Source: JANXYW01 sp031400455
GTDB taxonomy: Bacteria; Chloroflexota; Dehalococcoidia; DSTF01; JACRBR01
Length of the DNA stretch: 64,000 bases
NCBI GenBank assembly: GCA_031400455.1
Contig: JANNPX010000028.1
Span: 1-64,000 of the forward strand
Direction of reading: 5' to 3'
Positions within the stretch are counted from its first letter, which is position 1, and every line of letters begins with the position of its first letter. Of this stretch, positions 1 to 8,998 are shown in pieces. The notes under the pieces are model-generated. The model worked only from the letters and a program-made list of their open reading frames with translations, searched no databases and had not been told where the DNA came from. The translations under genes were made by a program, and so were the position numbers.

Positions 1-518
1 CTGACGCGATCCGACAGGCCTTCGCCGCGCAGCACGAGGAGGAATCGGTGATCGCGCACCGGCTCGACGAACGTCTGCACGCCCGGCAGCTTGATGCGCG
101 AGAGCTTCTCGCAAAGCGGCGCCGAGTGTTCGGTGGCGATCCGGCCGGCGCGGCGATCTGTGATGCGGCCGTCGGCGTCGACGGTGCAGAAGTTGCCGCG
201 CGCGGCGACGTCTGTGGATTGGAGGTCGAAGTCGACGCCTAGCGCTTCGAGGACGCCACGGCCGACCGTGTATCTCTCCGGGTCGTAGCCGAAGAGCGCC
301 AGATGGCCGGGACCGCTGCCGGGGGTGACGCCGTAGCCGACGGGCATGGTCAGGCCGCACAGGCTCTGCTGTGCGAGCCTATCGAGCTGCGGGATGTTGG
401 CCTGTTCAAGCTCGGAACGCCCGCTCGCGTTCGGCAGACCGCCGAGCCCGTCGATGACAAGCAGGAGGATCTTGCTCGAGCCAGTGATCGACAGCTCGCG
501 GAGGAGTTCAAGATTCAC
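1..518 (-). CDS. apgM: 2,3-bisphosphoglycerate-independent phosphoglycerate mutase, archaeal type (N-terminal part)
   Basis: The gene runs off the left edge, so only about the first 172 residues are visible. It should interconvert 3- and 2-phosphoglycerate in glycolysis and gluconeogenesis. I translated the minus strand directly. The frame opens at a GTG (516-518) and shows the metal-binding start LLLVIDGLGGLP, then TPGSGPGHLALFGYDP and GRGVLEALG, then DVAARGNF. These are the N-terminal blocks of the ApgM branch of the alkaline-phosphatase superfamily. No good ribosome-binding site precedes the GTG, so the start is the least certain part. The next gene upstream (551-1432) is on the same strand and only 33 bases away. 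Confidence 0.85.
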   Translation of the reverse strand, partial: MNLELLRELSITGSSKILLLVIDGLGGLPNASGRSELEQANIPQLDRLAQQSLCGLTMPVGYGVTPGSGPGHLALFGYDPERYTVGRGVLEALGVDFDLQSTDVAARGNFCTVDADGRITDRRAGRIATEHSAPLCEKLSRIKLPGVQTFVEPVRDHRFLLVLRGEGLSDRV

Positions 519-550
519 GGGGCGAGTCTAACACGGCCCTCCGCGGCCAG

Positions 551-1432
551 CTACGGCAGTTGAGCAGCGCGTCGGCGATGCACGTACCAACCCGCCGCAC
601 CCGTCATCGCCGCCGCTGCCAAGACGCCAACGATTGCGTACTGCATCGTCCGGTCGCTGCCGGCCGACGATGCCGCAGCCGACGACGTCAGATCGGGAGC
701 CTCCGCCACACCACCGACGGGGGCTACCGGGGCGTTGAGCTTGATGACGGACCGACCGTTGTTACGCGGGGTGTTGAAGTCCGTTGTGAGATTGGCGGGT
801 AGGACGGTGGCCACGGCCACGGGGACATTCTGGAGCGAGTATTCGGTTGAGTTGTCCGCGGGATTGATATTGATGTTAGCGAGCCGCAGGCTCTGCGCTG
901 TGCCCGAACCTGGCAGAGCGACCGCTGCAGAGCCGAAGAGTGCCGTCCCGCCCCCGTAGGCGACGGCGTCCACCACTGTGCGGGGCGTGCCGCACGTAAT
1001 GCCCTGGAACACTACCGACCCGCCCGTGAGCTGTACCGGATGGAGGGGATCGCCGCCGTTGACTCCGACCGTGTTCGCGCCGCTGAACGTAAAGTCGGCG
1101 GCGCCACCGGTCACATTGCTATTGAATTCCGACGTCGCGATTAGCGTCGACTCACCAGTCAAACCATTTGCGACGTTGGACGGGAACGTGAATGTCGCCT
1201 TGAGCGTATTGGTAGCGTCGAAGAATTGGATTGTGTGACCACTAAGGAAAGTCTGGCCGCCCAAGGCCATACGCAACTCTACGTACTGGATATTGTTGTT
1301 GCTGCTGAATCCACCCATGACGGCGTGAATCCGCATGCAATGGAAGCCGGCTTCAGCAACGCCCGCCTGTCGCACAACGAGCACCGACACCGACACGCAA
1401 ATCGCGAGGCCGACGGAAAGCAGAGTACGCAT
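551..1432 (-). CDS. Secreted, membrane-anchored protein with lamin-tail-like domain
   Basis: About 293 residues. I chose the ATG at 1432 because AGGAG lies 8 bases upstream. A TTG two codons earlier is also in frame. A signal peptide covers roughly residues 1-29 (hydrophobic core ending AEA). The body is a beta-rich, Asn/Thr/Gly-rich domain with a pattern like lamin-tail domains (IQYVELRM, then FDATN, then IAT). Near the C-terminus are a low-complexity Ala/Ser stretch, one membrane segment (YAIVGVLAAAAMTGAAGWYV) and an RRR tail, so the protein probably sits on the outer face of the membrane. The ligand is unknown. Confidence 0.7.
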   Translation of the reverse strand: MRTLLSVGLAICVSVSVLVVRQAGVAEAGFHCMRIHAVMGGFSSNNNIQYVELRMALGGQTFLSGHTIQFFDATNTLKATFTFPSNVANGLTGESTLIATSEFNSNVTGGAADFTFSGANTVGVNGGDPLHPVQLTGGSVVFQGITCGTPRTVVDAVAYGGGTALFGSAAVALPGSGTAQSLRLANININPADNSTEYSLQNVPVAVATVLPANLTTDFNTPRNNGRSVIKLNAPVAPVGGVAEAPDLTSSAAASSAGSDRTMQYAIVGVLAAAAMTGAAGWYVHRRRAAQLP

Positions 1433-1584
1433 GGCCAATTCTCCTAGAATCGCGGGGCGACGATGGTGGACCGGCTGACCGCGCCGGGCAGGCTGGGACA
1501 GCTAGCATACGACGGATACGGGCCGGTGGACGCACATTTCGTCACAAATATTTCGGGCTGCTTCGTAGTCTTTACTGGCGGTGC

Positions 1585-2931
1585 CTATACCCGTACTTCG
1601 GCCGCGTCATCGAATATCTTGGTCGGCGGGCTGATCTCATCTGAAGGGGCTGGATGGTTGCCGCGCGCGGTCGCCCGGGGCATCAACCCCAGCACGCGGG
1701 CCAGGGGCCAGCCGAGCAGGATGCTCGCCGGCACGTACGCCGCCACCACGAAGGTCCACCACACGGCAGCCGACACGTCCTCCAGCCGAAGCTGGCTCGC
1801 TACCAGACGCATCGGATCGTTAATGATCAGCAGCGCGTACGACATGACGCCGATGGTTGTAAAGGCGCGGACGGGCAGGCTCAGATCGATGCGCGATGGC
1901 GGCTTGACGAGCAGCGGGAGCGCAAACAGGCCGATACCGAGCGTCGCGAGCGGCAAACCGAGCGACTGCAGGTATAAGCCAGCGCCGCGGGACGTGAGCT
2001 GTTCGGCAGTCCATCGCCCGATGAGCAAGTCGCCGGCGGTGTGTGCCGCGAAGCCTGCCACGAATGCGGCGGCGATGACCTCGGGTCGGCGCGCGATGGC
2101 GAGCCAGCGACGTCCCTGTGGCGCGATGAGCAGCCAACCGATCGCCATGCCCGCAGTGAATTCGAACATCCGGAACGGAGCCCAGCCCGTGACGAGGAAG
2201 AACTTCAGCTCCAGCGCGCCGTACTCGTGGACAATCCACCAGTTCGCCATCACGGTGACACCGAACGTCAGCATGAGGAACGCCACGACGCCGATCCGCC
2301 GCATGAGCCAGAACAGCACGGGGAATAGCAGGTAGTACTGCGCAAGCAAGCCGACGAACCAGAGCGCGAGTTGCGGCGCAAAGAACCACTCATCCTCGAA
2401 CAGCCGCGGCAGCAGCGCGATACTCGCCCAGACGACGCCGCTGTCGATGAGGATGACGGTGTGCAGCGAGATCGTGATGCCGTGTCCGAAGTGGTCGCCG
2501 AAGGCTCCGTCGCCAATCGCCGCCTGTCGCCAGGCTATCGCGCAGATCACCGCGTAGGTGATGGCGACGCCGACCCAGTACGGGAGCAGCAGTTTGCGGA
2601 AGCGCGCGACGAAGAATCGCGGCCAGCTCAGGCCGTCGCCCGCACGATAAGCGGCGATGGTCAGCGATATGCCGCTGATCATCATGAAGAGGGGGACGCC
2701 CTGGAAGCCGTCACGGAAGAGAAGGTCGGTGAACGAGGTAAAGATGGCCCATGGCCCGTTGCCCTGCTTCACCTGCCACGTGAGTTGCTCGTAGTACTCG
2801 CGCGGCATGCCCGGGAAGAATTCCATGTCTCCCCAGAGGTGGAAGATGACGACCCAGAGGATCGCCACGCCGCGCAGGATGTCGATCGCCACCATGCGTG
2901 GGTTCGGCAGCGGCGCGCTTCGTTCGTCCAA
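1585..2931 (-). CDS. Acyltransferase-3 family integral membrane protein
   Basis: About 448 residues with roughly ten hydrophobic segments. The N-terminal block DILRGVAILWVVIFHLWG matches the start of the acyltransferase-3/OpgC-type family, whose members acylate carbohydrates or other envelope molecules. The conserved His of the family is the H in FHLWG. The annotated start is a TTG at 2931. An in-frame ATG at 2895 (MVAIDILRG) is a realistic alternative, and neither has a strong ribosome-binding site. The substrate cannot be told from sequence. The gene is divergent from the acyl-CoA dehydrogenase at 3080. Confidence 0.75.
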   Translation of the reverse strand: MDERSAPLPNPRMVAIDILRGVAILWVVIFHLWGDMEFFPGMPREYYEQLTWQVKQGNGPWAIFTSFTDLLFRDGFQGVPLFMMISGISLTIAAYRAGDGLSWPRFFVARFRKLLLPYWVGVAITYAVICAIAWRQAAIGDGAFGDHFGHGITISLHTVILIDSGVVWASIALLPRLFEDEWFFAPQLALWFVGLLAQYYLLFPVLFWLMRRIGVVAFLMLTFGVTVMANWWIVHEYGALELKFFLVTGWAPFRMFEFTAGMAIGWLLIAPQGRRWLAIARRPEVIAAAFVAGFAAHTAGDLLIGRWTAEQLTSRGAGLYLQSLGLPLATLGIGLFALPLLVKPPSRIDLSLPVRAFTTIGVMSYALLIINDPMRLVASQLRLEDVSAAVWWTFVVAAYVPASILLGWPLARVLGLMPRATARGNHPAPSDEISPPTKIFDDAAEVRV

Positions 2932-3079
2932 CCTATGGGCTCCGTCCTGAATGCTGGGGCAGGGATAGACGCGACGATACTCCCTTCGCCGCCTCGCTTC
3001 AACCCCCTCCGAGGGCCGGTGTCAATGTCGAGCGGGCGTGTTAGGATCGCTGAGCCGCGCGCGCGGCGACGGAGGCGCG

Positions 3080-4267
3080 ATGGATTTTCGGTTCAGCGAC
3101 GAGGAAGAGGTCTTCCGCGGCGAGATTCGCACGTTCGTTGCCGCGGAGCTTCCTGCGGGATTCGGCAGCGCCGGGTACAACGACCGGGAAGACTCGCCCA
3201 AGGAGATGGGAGAGGCAGCGCGGGCATTCCAGCGCAAGCTTTCCGCGAGGGGCTGGCTGACCCTCGCCTGGCCGAAGCAGCACGGCGGCCTTGGCGCCGG
3301 GCCGATGCAGCAACTCGTCTACAACGAAGAGATGTCGAGGCTCCGCGCGCCCGGCTTCGGCGGCATGGGCGTCGCCATGGTTGGGCCCACGTTGATGATG
3401 CACGGCACCGACGAACAGCGCGAGCGCTTCCTTGGCCGCATCGCCCGTGCCGAGATGAGCTGGTGCCAGGGGTTCAGCGAGCCAGGATCGGGGTCGGACC
3501 TCGCGTCGCTGCAGACGAAGGCAGTGCTGGACGGCGACGAGTTCGTCGTCAACGGGCAGAAGATGTGGACGTCGGGAGCCCAGCGCGCGGAGTACTGCAT
3601 CTTACTCGTGCGCACCGACACCGAGGCGCCGAAGCACCGCGGCATCAGCTATCTGCTGATGGACATGAAGTCGCCAGGCATCACGATCACGCCGCTGACG
3701 AACATGCTGAATTCGGCGGCATTCAACCAGATGTTCCTGGACAACGTACGAATCCCGCGTGCCAATCTCGTCGGCGAGATGAATCGCGGCTGGTACGTCG
3801 CCACGACGACGCTCGACTTCGAGCGATCCGGCATTCAGCGCATCGTCTTCGCGCAGACGTTACTGGATGACGTGATCGGATACGCGAAGGTGAAGCAGAG
3901 CGACGGATCGCGCCTGATCGACGATCCGCAGACGCGACACAAGCTCGCCGAGTTGCAGATCGAGTTCAATGTCGGTCGCATCCTGTCGTACCGGGTCGCG
4001 TGGATGCAGGGACGGGGGCTCGTGCCGAACTCCGAGGCGTCGATCGCGAAGCTGTATTCGACGGAACTGCAGTCGCGGTTTGCCGTCGCTGCGTGCGGGA
4101 TCATGGGGCTGGGCGGCGGCCTCAGGCGCGATTCGGCCCGCACGCCGCTTGACGGGCGCATCGGCGCCTACTATCTGGCAGCGGCGTCCTATACGATCGC
4201 GGCGGGGACGTCCGAAGTGCAGCGCAACATCATTGCCCAGCGCGGGCTCGGACTGCCACGCGACTAG
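3080..4267 (+). CDS. Acyl-CoA dehydrogenase
   Basis: 395 residues. The start at 3080 has GGAGG 4-9 bases upstream. The N-terminus DFRFSDEEEVFRGEIRTF and the block WCQGFSEPGSGSDLASLQT are typical of the family (FAD and substrate binding), as is the C-terminal end GGTSEVQRNIIAQRGLGLPR-like region. It should oxidise an acyl-CoA to the 2-enoyl-CoA with FAD and pass electrons to ETF. The usual base glutamate cannot be assigned with confidence without an alignment, so chain-length class is open. An amidase follows 24 bases downstream on the same strand, suggesting one transcript. A paralogue lies at 26454. Confidence 0.9.
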   Translation: MDFRFSDEEEVFRGEIRTFVAAELPAGFGSAGYNDREDSPKEMGEAARAFQRKLSARGWLTLAWPKQHGGLGAGPMQQLVYNEEMSRLRAPGFGGMGVAMVGPTLMMHGTDEQRERFLGRIARAEMSWCQGFSEPGSGSDLASLQTKAVLDGDEFVVNGQKMWTSGAQRAEYCILLVRTDTEAPKHRGISYLLMDMKSPGITITPLTNMLNSAAFNQMFLDNVRIPRANLVGEMNRGWYVATTTLDFERSGIQRIVFAQTLLDDVIGYAKVKQSDGSRLIDDPQTRHKLAELQIEFNVGRILSYRVAWMQGRGLVPNSEASIAKLYSTELQSRFAVAACGIMGLGGGLRRDSARTPLDGRIGAYYLAAASYTIAAGTSEVQRNIIAQRGLGLPRD

Positions 4268-4291
4268 CCGCCGGTAACGCAGGAGACGCGC

Positions 4292-5695
4292 ATGAAACCC
4301 TGGCTCGGCGACGCATCCTCACTAGCTGACAGCATCCGACATGGCGAGATCCGCTCCGGCGATGCTGTAGAGGCGTCGCTCGACGCGATCGCAGCGTCGA
4401 AGCTGAACGCTATCGCGTATCTGGATGCTGATGGTGCGCGGAAACAGGCTGCGGAGATCGACCGGCGCATCGCGGCCGGCGAGGATCCGGGGCTGCTCGC
4501 GGGTGTGCCGCTGCTCGTGAAGGACCTCGAGCACGCCAAGGGAATGCCGACGACGCATGGATCCGTCGTGTACAAGGATAATGTCGTCGACTACGACTCG
4601 ATCGACGTCGGGCGGCTACGCGCGGCGGGCGCCGTGATCGTCGGCAAGGCGACAGCGTCGGAGTTCGGGCTGGTGGCGTATACCGCCACTAAGCTGCACG
4701 GCGTCACGCGCAACCCGTGGAACCTCGAACGCACGCCGGCGGGATCGTCGGGTGGCTCGGCCGCGGCGGTATCGGGCGGACTCGTGCCGGCGGCGACCGC
4801 GAGCGACGGCGGCGGGTCTATTCGTATTCCCGCGGCGTACACCGGACTCGTCGGCATGAAGGGCACGTTCGGGCGTATACCGCGCGGTCCGAAGGCGCGC
4901 AACGGCCCGCTGACGAGCAACTGGGGCACCGTGGCGCGCACGGTGCGCGACGCCGCGCGCTGGTACGACATCACGTCCGGCTACCATCCGCGCGATGCCT
5001 TCAGCCTGCCCCGCATCGATGGCTGGGAGGACGGACTCGGCACGCGCGAGATCGCGGGGCTGCGTGTGGCGGTACTGCCCGATCTGGGGGCCGCAGTTCT
5101 CGAGCGCGAAGTTGAGCGCGTCGTCAAGACCGCAGCGGATGCCCTGGTCGCCGAGACGGGGATGCAGCGTGTGGAAGCGAAGTTCCGCTTCCCAGAGAAG
5201 ACGGCAGCATGGTTAAACGCCGGCGCGCCGGGGCTGTACAACGACCTCAAGCAGTTCTGGCCCGACTGCCGCGACGATCTGACGTACGAGATCCGCTTCG
5301 CGATGGAGTTCATGGAGAACTATCGCATCTGGCACGCCGCTTCGGTCGACCGCTTTCGCGTCGAACTCAACGAGGCGATGGCGGACATCTTCGAGCAGGT
5401 GGACATCGTGCTGTGCGCGACGAGTCCGCAGGAGGCGTTCGTGGCCGAGGGCCCGATGCCGAGCCGCGTCGATGGCGTGAAGGTCGGGCGCAACAACAAC
5501 GGCGCGCTGACGATCCCGGCGAACATCAGCGGCTATCCGGCGATCAGCATCCCCGCCGGGCTAACGAGCAACGGGCTCCCCGTCGGACTGCAGGCGTACG
5601 CGCGTCGGCACGAGGACGCGCTACTGCTCGACTTGGCGTTGGCGGTGGAGCGAACGCGACCGTGGCCGCTGGTTGCGCCGGGCGCGCCCATCTAA
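4292..5695 (+). CDS. Amidase, amidase-signature family
   Basis: 467 residues, the normal length for the family. The Ser-cisSer-Lys triad is visible as K77 (PLLVKDLE), S152 in the GSSGGS motif and S176 in DGGGSIRIP, with the same spacing as GatA-type enzymes. It should hydrolyse a carboxamide to acid and ammonia in the cytoplasm. No gatB or gatC is nearby, so it is a catabolic amidase rather than the tRNA amidotransferase subunit. It follows an acyl-CoA dehydrogenase and precedes a DUF6886-type gene with 3 bases between stop and start, so the three probably form an operon. Confidence 0.9.
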   Translation: MKPWLGDASSLADSIRHGEIRSGDAVEASLDAIAASKLNAIAYLDADGARKQAAEIDRRIAAGEDPGLLAGVPLLVKDLEHAKGMPTTHGSVVYKDNVVDYDSIDVGRLRAAGAVIVGKATASEFGLVAYTATKLHGVTRNPWNLERTPAGSSGGSAAAVSGGLVPAATASDGGGSIRIPAAYTGLVGMKGTFGRIPRGPKARNGPLTSNWGTVARTVRDAARWYDITSGYHPRDAFSLPRIDGWEDGLGTREIAGLRVAVLPDLGAAVLEREVERVVKTAADALVAETGMQRVEAKFRFPEKTAAWLNAGAPGLYNDLKQFWPDCRDDLTYEIRFAMEFMENYRIWHAASVDRFRVELNEAMADIFEQVDIVLCATSPQEAFVAEGPMPSRVDGVKVGRNNNGALTIPANISGYPAISIPAGLTSNGLPVGLQAYARRHEDALLLDLALAVERTRPWPLVAPGAPI

Positions 5696-5698
5696 GCC

Positions 5699-6241
5699 GT
5701 GCTGTACCACTTCAGCGAAGAGGCTGACATAGCGATCTTCGAGCCGCGGCCTCCGATCGCGCGTCCGGAAGTGGAGCCGATGGTGTGGGCGATCGACGAG
5801 TGGCACGCGCCGATGTACTACTTCCCGCGCGAGTGCCCGCGCGCCTGCTTCTGGCCGGGGACGCGCACGACTGATGATGACCGCGAGCGGTGGCTTGGTG
5901 GCGTCGAGGCGAAGATGGTCATCGCGATCGAGTCGAGTTGGCTCGAACGACTGCGCGCGACGGCGCTCTATCGATACGTCATGCCAGAGGCGCTGTTCGC
6001 GTGGTACGAAGACGAGAGTTCGGGGCACTACGTCAGCCGCCAGCCCGTGACTCCCTTTAGGGTTGAACCCGTTGGTGATCTGCTCGCAGCGCTGATTGCC
6101 GCCAACGTGGAGTTACGCATTACGCCGCGGCTACCTGAGTTGTGGCAGCGCGTCATCGCTTCGACGCTCGACTTCTCGGGTACGCGGCTGCGAAATGCAG
6201 CGGGGTGGGCGGAGGCGTTCGGAACGCAGAGCGATCCTTAG
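5699..6241 (+). CDS. DUF6886-like protein of unknown function
   Basis: 180 residues with a GTG start 3 bases after the amidase stop, which implies translational coupling. The opening LYHFSEEADIAIFEPRPP and the block AIDEWHAPMYYFPRECPRACFW are the conserved core of a widespread small family that I recall as DUF6886. No catalytic function is known to me. The stop codon overlaps the end of the convergent purU gene by 4 bases. Confidence 0.7.
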   Translation: MLYHFSEEADIAIFEPRPPIARPEVEPMVWAIDEWHAPMYYFPRECPRACFWPGTRTTDDDRERWLGGVEAKMVIAIESSWLERLRATALYRYVMPEALFAWYEDESSGHYVSRQPVTPFRVEPVGDLLAALIAANVELRITPRLPELWQRVIASTLDFSGTRLRNAAGWAEAFGTQSDP

Positions 6242-7098
6242 TCGAACACGACAGTCTTGTTGCCGTAGACGAGGACGCGGTTGCGGAGGTGCAGGTCGAC
6301 GGCGCGCGCGAGCACGACGCGTTCGAGATCGCGGCCTTTGCGGATGAGGTCCGCTACTGAGTCGCGGTGGCTGACAGGCGCGACGTCTTGTTCGATGATT
6401 GGTCCCTGGTCGAGTTCCGGCGTGGCGTAGTGGGCGGTGGCGCCGATGATCTTCACACCGCGCTCGTGCGCCTGGTGGTACGGGCGGGCGCCCGCGAACG
6501 CGGGGAGGAACGAGTGGTGGATGTTGATGATGCGGTTCGGATAGCGCCGCACGAAGCCGTCGCTTAGCACCTGCATGTAGCGCGCGAGAATGACGAGGTC
6601 GATGCGTTGCGACTCGAGCGCGGCAGCGATCTGCGCTTCCTGCGCTGCCTTCTCTCCGCCGGCCACGGGTAGGTACTCGTACGCGACGCCGAACTGCTCC
6701 GCGATCGCGCGCCCGTCGTCGTGATTGCTGATGACGATCGGGATGTCGGCGTGCAGTTCGTCCATGCGCCAGCGGGCGAGGATGTCGTACATGCAGTGGT
6801 GTTGCTTCGATACGAGGACGGCGACACGCGGGGTTTCGTCCGAGAATCGGAGGCTCCAGGTCATCCCGAAGCGCTCGGCGATGGGTGTGAATGCGGCGGC
6901 GATATCGCCGCGGATGATGGCGAATCCCGCTAGCTCGAACTCGACGCGCTGCAAGAAGACGCTCTCTTCCAGGTCGGTGTGCTGGTCGGCGTGGAGGATG
7001 TTCCCATCGTTCCGGTAGAGGAAGTCCGAGACGGCGGCGACAAGGCCCTTCTGGTCGCGGCAGGAGATCAGGAGCGTGGCGGTCGTGTTCGCACTCAT
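6238..7098 (-). CDS. purU: Formyltetrahydrofolate deformylase
   Basis: 286 residues from the ATG at 7098. The frame is open further upstream, but the family starts here. An N-terminal ACT domain (TATLLISCRDQKGLVAAVSD) is followed by a formyltransferase-fold domain with NIHHSFLPAF and LDQGPIIEQDV, which carry the Asn/His/Asp catalytic set. It hydrolyses 10-formyl-THF to formate and THF, balancing one-carbon pools and feeding formate to purine synthesis. Convergent with the upstream operon. Confidence 0.93.
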   Translation of the reverse strand: MSANTTATLLISCRDQKGLVAAVSDFLYRNDGNILHADQHTDLEESVFLQRVEFELAGFAIIRGDIAAAFTPIAERFGMTWSLRFSDETPRVAVLVSKQHHCMYDILARWRMDELHADIPIVISNHDDGRAIAEQFGVAYEYLPVAGGEKAAQEAQIAAALESQRIDLVILARYMQVLSDGFVRRYPNRIINIHHSFLPAFAGARPYHQAHERGVKIIGATAHYATPELDQGPIIEQDVAPVSHRDSVADLIRKGRDLERVVLARAVDLHLRNRVLVYGNKTVVFD

Positions 7099-7256
7099 CG
7101 CAGGGACGATATCACGTACAGGGCGATCTGGGAGTAAGGGTTCTCCCTGCGGCCGCTCATCACCACGGGAGTGATTGCCCCGCAGCGAAGCTACGATGTA
7201 TGCTCGCTTCACGCCGAAGCCCGAATTCCAACAGCTAGCAACCGCCGGAGTGCATC

Positions 7257-8357
7257 ATGAAGTTCGGCATCTTCTACGAACTGTCCGTACCGCGACCGTG
7301 GACGCGCGAGTCCGAGCGCGACGTCTACATGAACGCGCTGGAGCAGGTGCGACTCGCCGACGAGTTGGGGTTCGATCAGGTGTGGTGCGTCGAGCATCAC
7401 TTCCTCGAGGAGTACTCGCACTCATCGGCGCCGGAACTGTTCCTGACGGCGTGCGCGATGCAGACGAAGAACATCCGCGTTGGCCATGGCATCGTCGTCT
7501 GCGTGCCGCAGTTCAACCACCCGGTGCGCATCGCCGAGCGCGCCGCCGTTCTCGACATCCTTTCCGGCGGCCGCCTCGAACTCGGCACGGGGCGCTCTGC
7601 GACGTGGACGGAGCTTGCAGGCTTCCAGGCGGATCCCGACGTCACGAAGAAGACGTGGGACGAGATCGTGCGGGTGCTGCCGAAGATGTGGACACAGGAG
7701 CGTTTCAGCTACCAGGGCGAGGCGTTCTCGATGCCGTCGCGCGCGATCCTGCCGAAGCCGTACCAGAAGCCGCATCCGCCGATGTGGGTTGCGGTCACCA
7801 GCCCCGGGACCGAGATCGACGCGGCGGAGCGCGGGCTCGGAAGCCTCGGGCTGACGTTCGGCGGCATCGCCGAGCAGGAGCACAAGATCGCCGAGTACCG
7901 TAGGCGCATCAAGTCGTGCGATCCCGTCGGCGAGTTCGTGAACGAGCAGGTGAACACCGTCAACTTCCTCTACTGCCACGACGATGCGGAGACCGGCATC
8001 AAAACGGGCCAGCGACTCGCCGGGACCTTCAACTATCTTGCGGCGCAGTTACTTGCGGCGCGCGAGGCATACCCGACGCGCTCGTATCCGTCCCAGGGCC
8101 TGCTGCCCGCGTTGCGTCAGGAGTCGCAGAGTCCGGGCGACGGCGGACGCGTGCCGGAGGGCATCTGCATCGGCGACCCGCATCGGATAGCGCAGGTCGT
8201 GCGCAGCTGGGAGTCCGTCGGCGTGGACCGCATCAACTTTCTGCTGAATGCGGCGGAGACGGTACCGCAGGCGCAGGTGCTCGACAGCTTGCGGCTGTTC
8301 GCAAAGGAAGTGATGCCGCAGTTCCAGAACGGGCCGGCCGCGGCAGTCGCGGGATAG
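7257..8357 (+). CDS. LLM-class flavin-dependent oxidoreductase
   Basis: 366 residues, luciferase-like TIM-barrel fold. MKFGIFYELSVPRPW, EHHFLEEYSHSSAPELF and RIAERAAVLDILSGGR are family hallmarks for FMN/F420 binding. It is closely similar in its N-terminal third to the 439-residue protein at 28777, so the two are paralogues. It probably oxygenates or oxidises an organic substrate using reduced flavin (FMNH2 or F420H2). The substrate is unknown. Single transcription unit upstream of an intergenic repeat at 8367. Confidence 0.88.
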   Translation: MKFGIFYELSVPRPWTRESERDVYMNALEQVRLADELGFDQVWCVEHHFLEEYSHSSAPELFLTACAMQTKNIRVGHGIVVCVPQFNHPVRIAERAAVLDILSGGRLELGTGRSATWTELAGFQADPDVTKKTWDEIVRVLPKMWTQERFSYQGEAFSMPSRAILPKPYQKPHPPMWVAVTSPGTEIDAAERGLGSLGLTFGGIAEQEHKIAEYRRRIKSCDPVGEFVNEQVNTVNFLYCHDDAETGIKTGQRLAGTFNYLAAQLLAAREAYPTRSYPSQGLLPALRQESQSPGDGGRVPEGICIGDPHRIAQVVRSWESVGVDRINFLLNAAETVPQAQVLDSLRLFAKEVMPQFQNGPAAAVAG

Positions 8358-8366
8358 TCTCGCTGG

Positions 8367-8388
8367 GGAACCGCAGATTTCGCAGATT
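8367..8388. repeat. Dispersed intergenic repeat, CGCAGATT type
   Basis: The core is ACCGCAGATTTCGCAGATT. Variants of the same A/G-rich word with internal CAGATT copies occur at 28638, 32621 and 33767, always between genes. It appears to be a member of a dispersed intergenic repeat family. Confidence 0.55.
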
Positions 8389-8479
8389 GTGAATTCTGGA
8401 TACGGAGTGCCTTATCGCACCTGACATGCGGCGTCAGTAGCGGATTGCTGCAGCGGCCGGGACGCCCCACAATCTCGTC

Positions 8480-8998
8480 ATGGCCGATGATGCTTCCGCC
8501 TACGGCAATGCGCCGCTCACGCGGATGTTCGAGTACAACGCGTGGGCGAACGGGCGGATTATCGATGCTTGCCGCGCTCTCGCGGATGCCCAGCTCGACC
8601 TCCCGGGCTCGGCGACGTTTGGATCGATCAGAAGTACGCTGCTGCACGTGGTCTATGCGCAGTATTCGTTCCTCGCGCGCCTCGATGGTCGAGCGCAGGA
8701 TCCGCGGTCGGTCTCCCCGGTGTGGCCGGGGTTCGACGTGCTGGGTGGCGTCGCGACGGAGACGAGCGCCGCGTTGCTCACTGCCGCCGCTGCACTCGTC
8801 GAAGACACCGACGTTGTGCTCGCGTATATGGGTAAGACGTACCGGTACCCGACGAGCTTCTTCTTAACACACGCACTCGCGCACGGTGTCGAGCACAGGA
8901 CGCAGATCGGGATGATGCTGGCGCAACTCGGGATTGAGGCGCCGAGTCTTGATGGCTGGGAGTTCGCGGGGTTTGCGGGATTGGGGAAGGAAGTATGA
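8480..8998 (+). CDS. DinB/YfiT-family metalloprotein
   Basis: 172 residues. The four-helix DinB fold is indicated by FEYNAWANGRI near the N-terminus, LLHVVYAQYSF (first metal His) and HALAHGVEHRTQIGMML (two further His). Members bind a divalent metal and include thiol-S-transferases. The specific reaction here is not predictable. The stop overlaps the start of the next LLM gene by four bases (ATGA), so the two are co-translated. Confidence 0.85.
   Translation: MADDASAYGNAPLTRMFEYNAWANGRIIDACRALADAQLDLPGSATFGSIRSTLLHVVYAQYSFLARLDGRAQDPRSVSPVWPGFDVLGGVATETSAALLTAAAALVEDTDVVLAYMGKTYRYPTSFFLTHALAHGVEHRTQIGMMLAQLGIEAPSLDGWEFAGFAGLGKEV

Noticed and set aside
2371..3870. A 499-codon plus-strand frame
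   Set aside because: It lies antisense to the acyltransferase and out of frame with the acyl-CoA dehydrogenase, both of which have clear family motifs. Composition is Arg-rich as in high-GC shadow frames.
4292..5695. GatA subunit of Asp/Glu-tRNA amidotransferase
   Set aside because: The catalytic triad fits, but no gatB/gatC is present and the operon context is catabolic.
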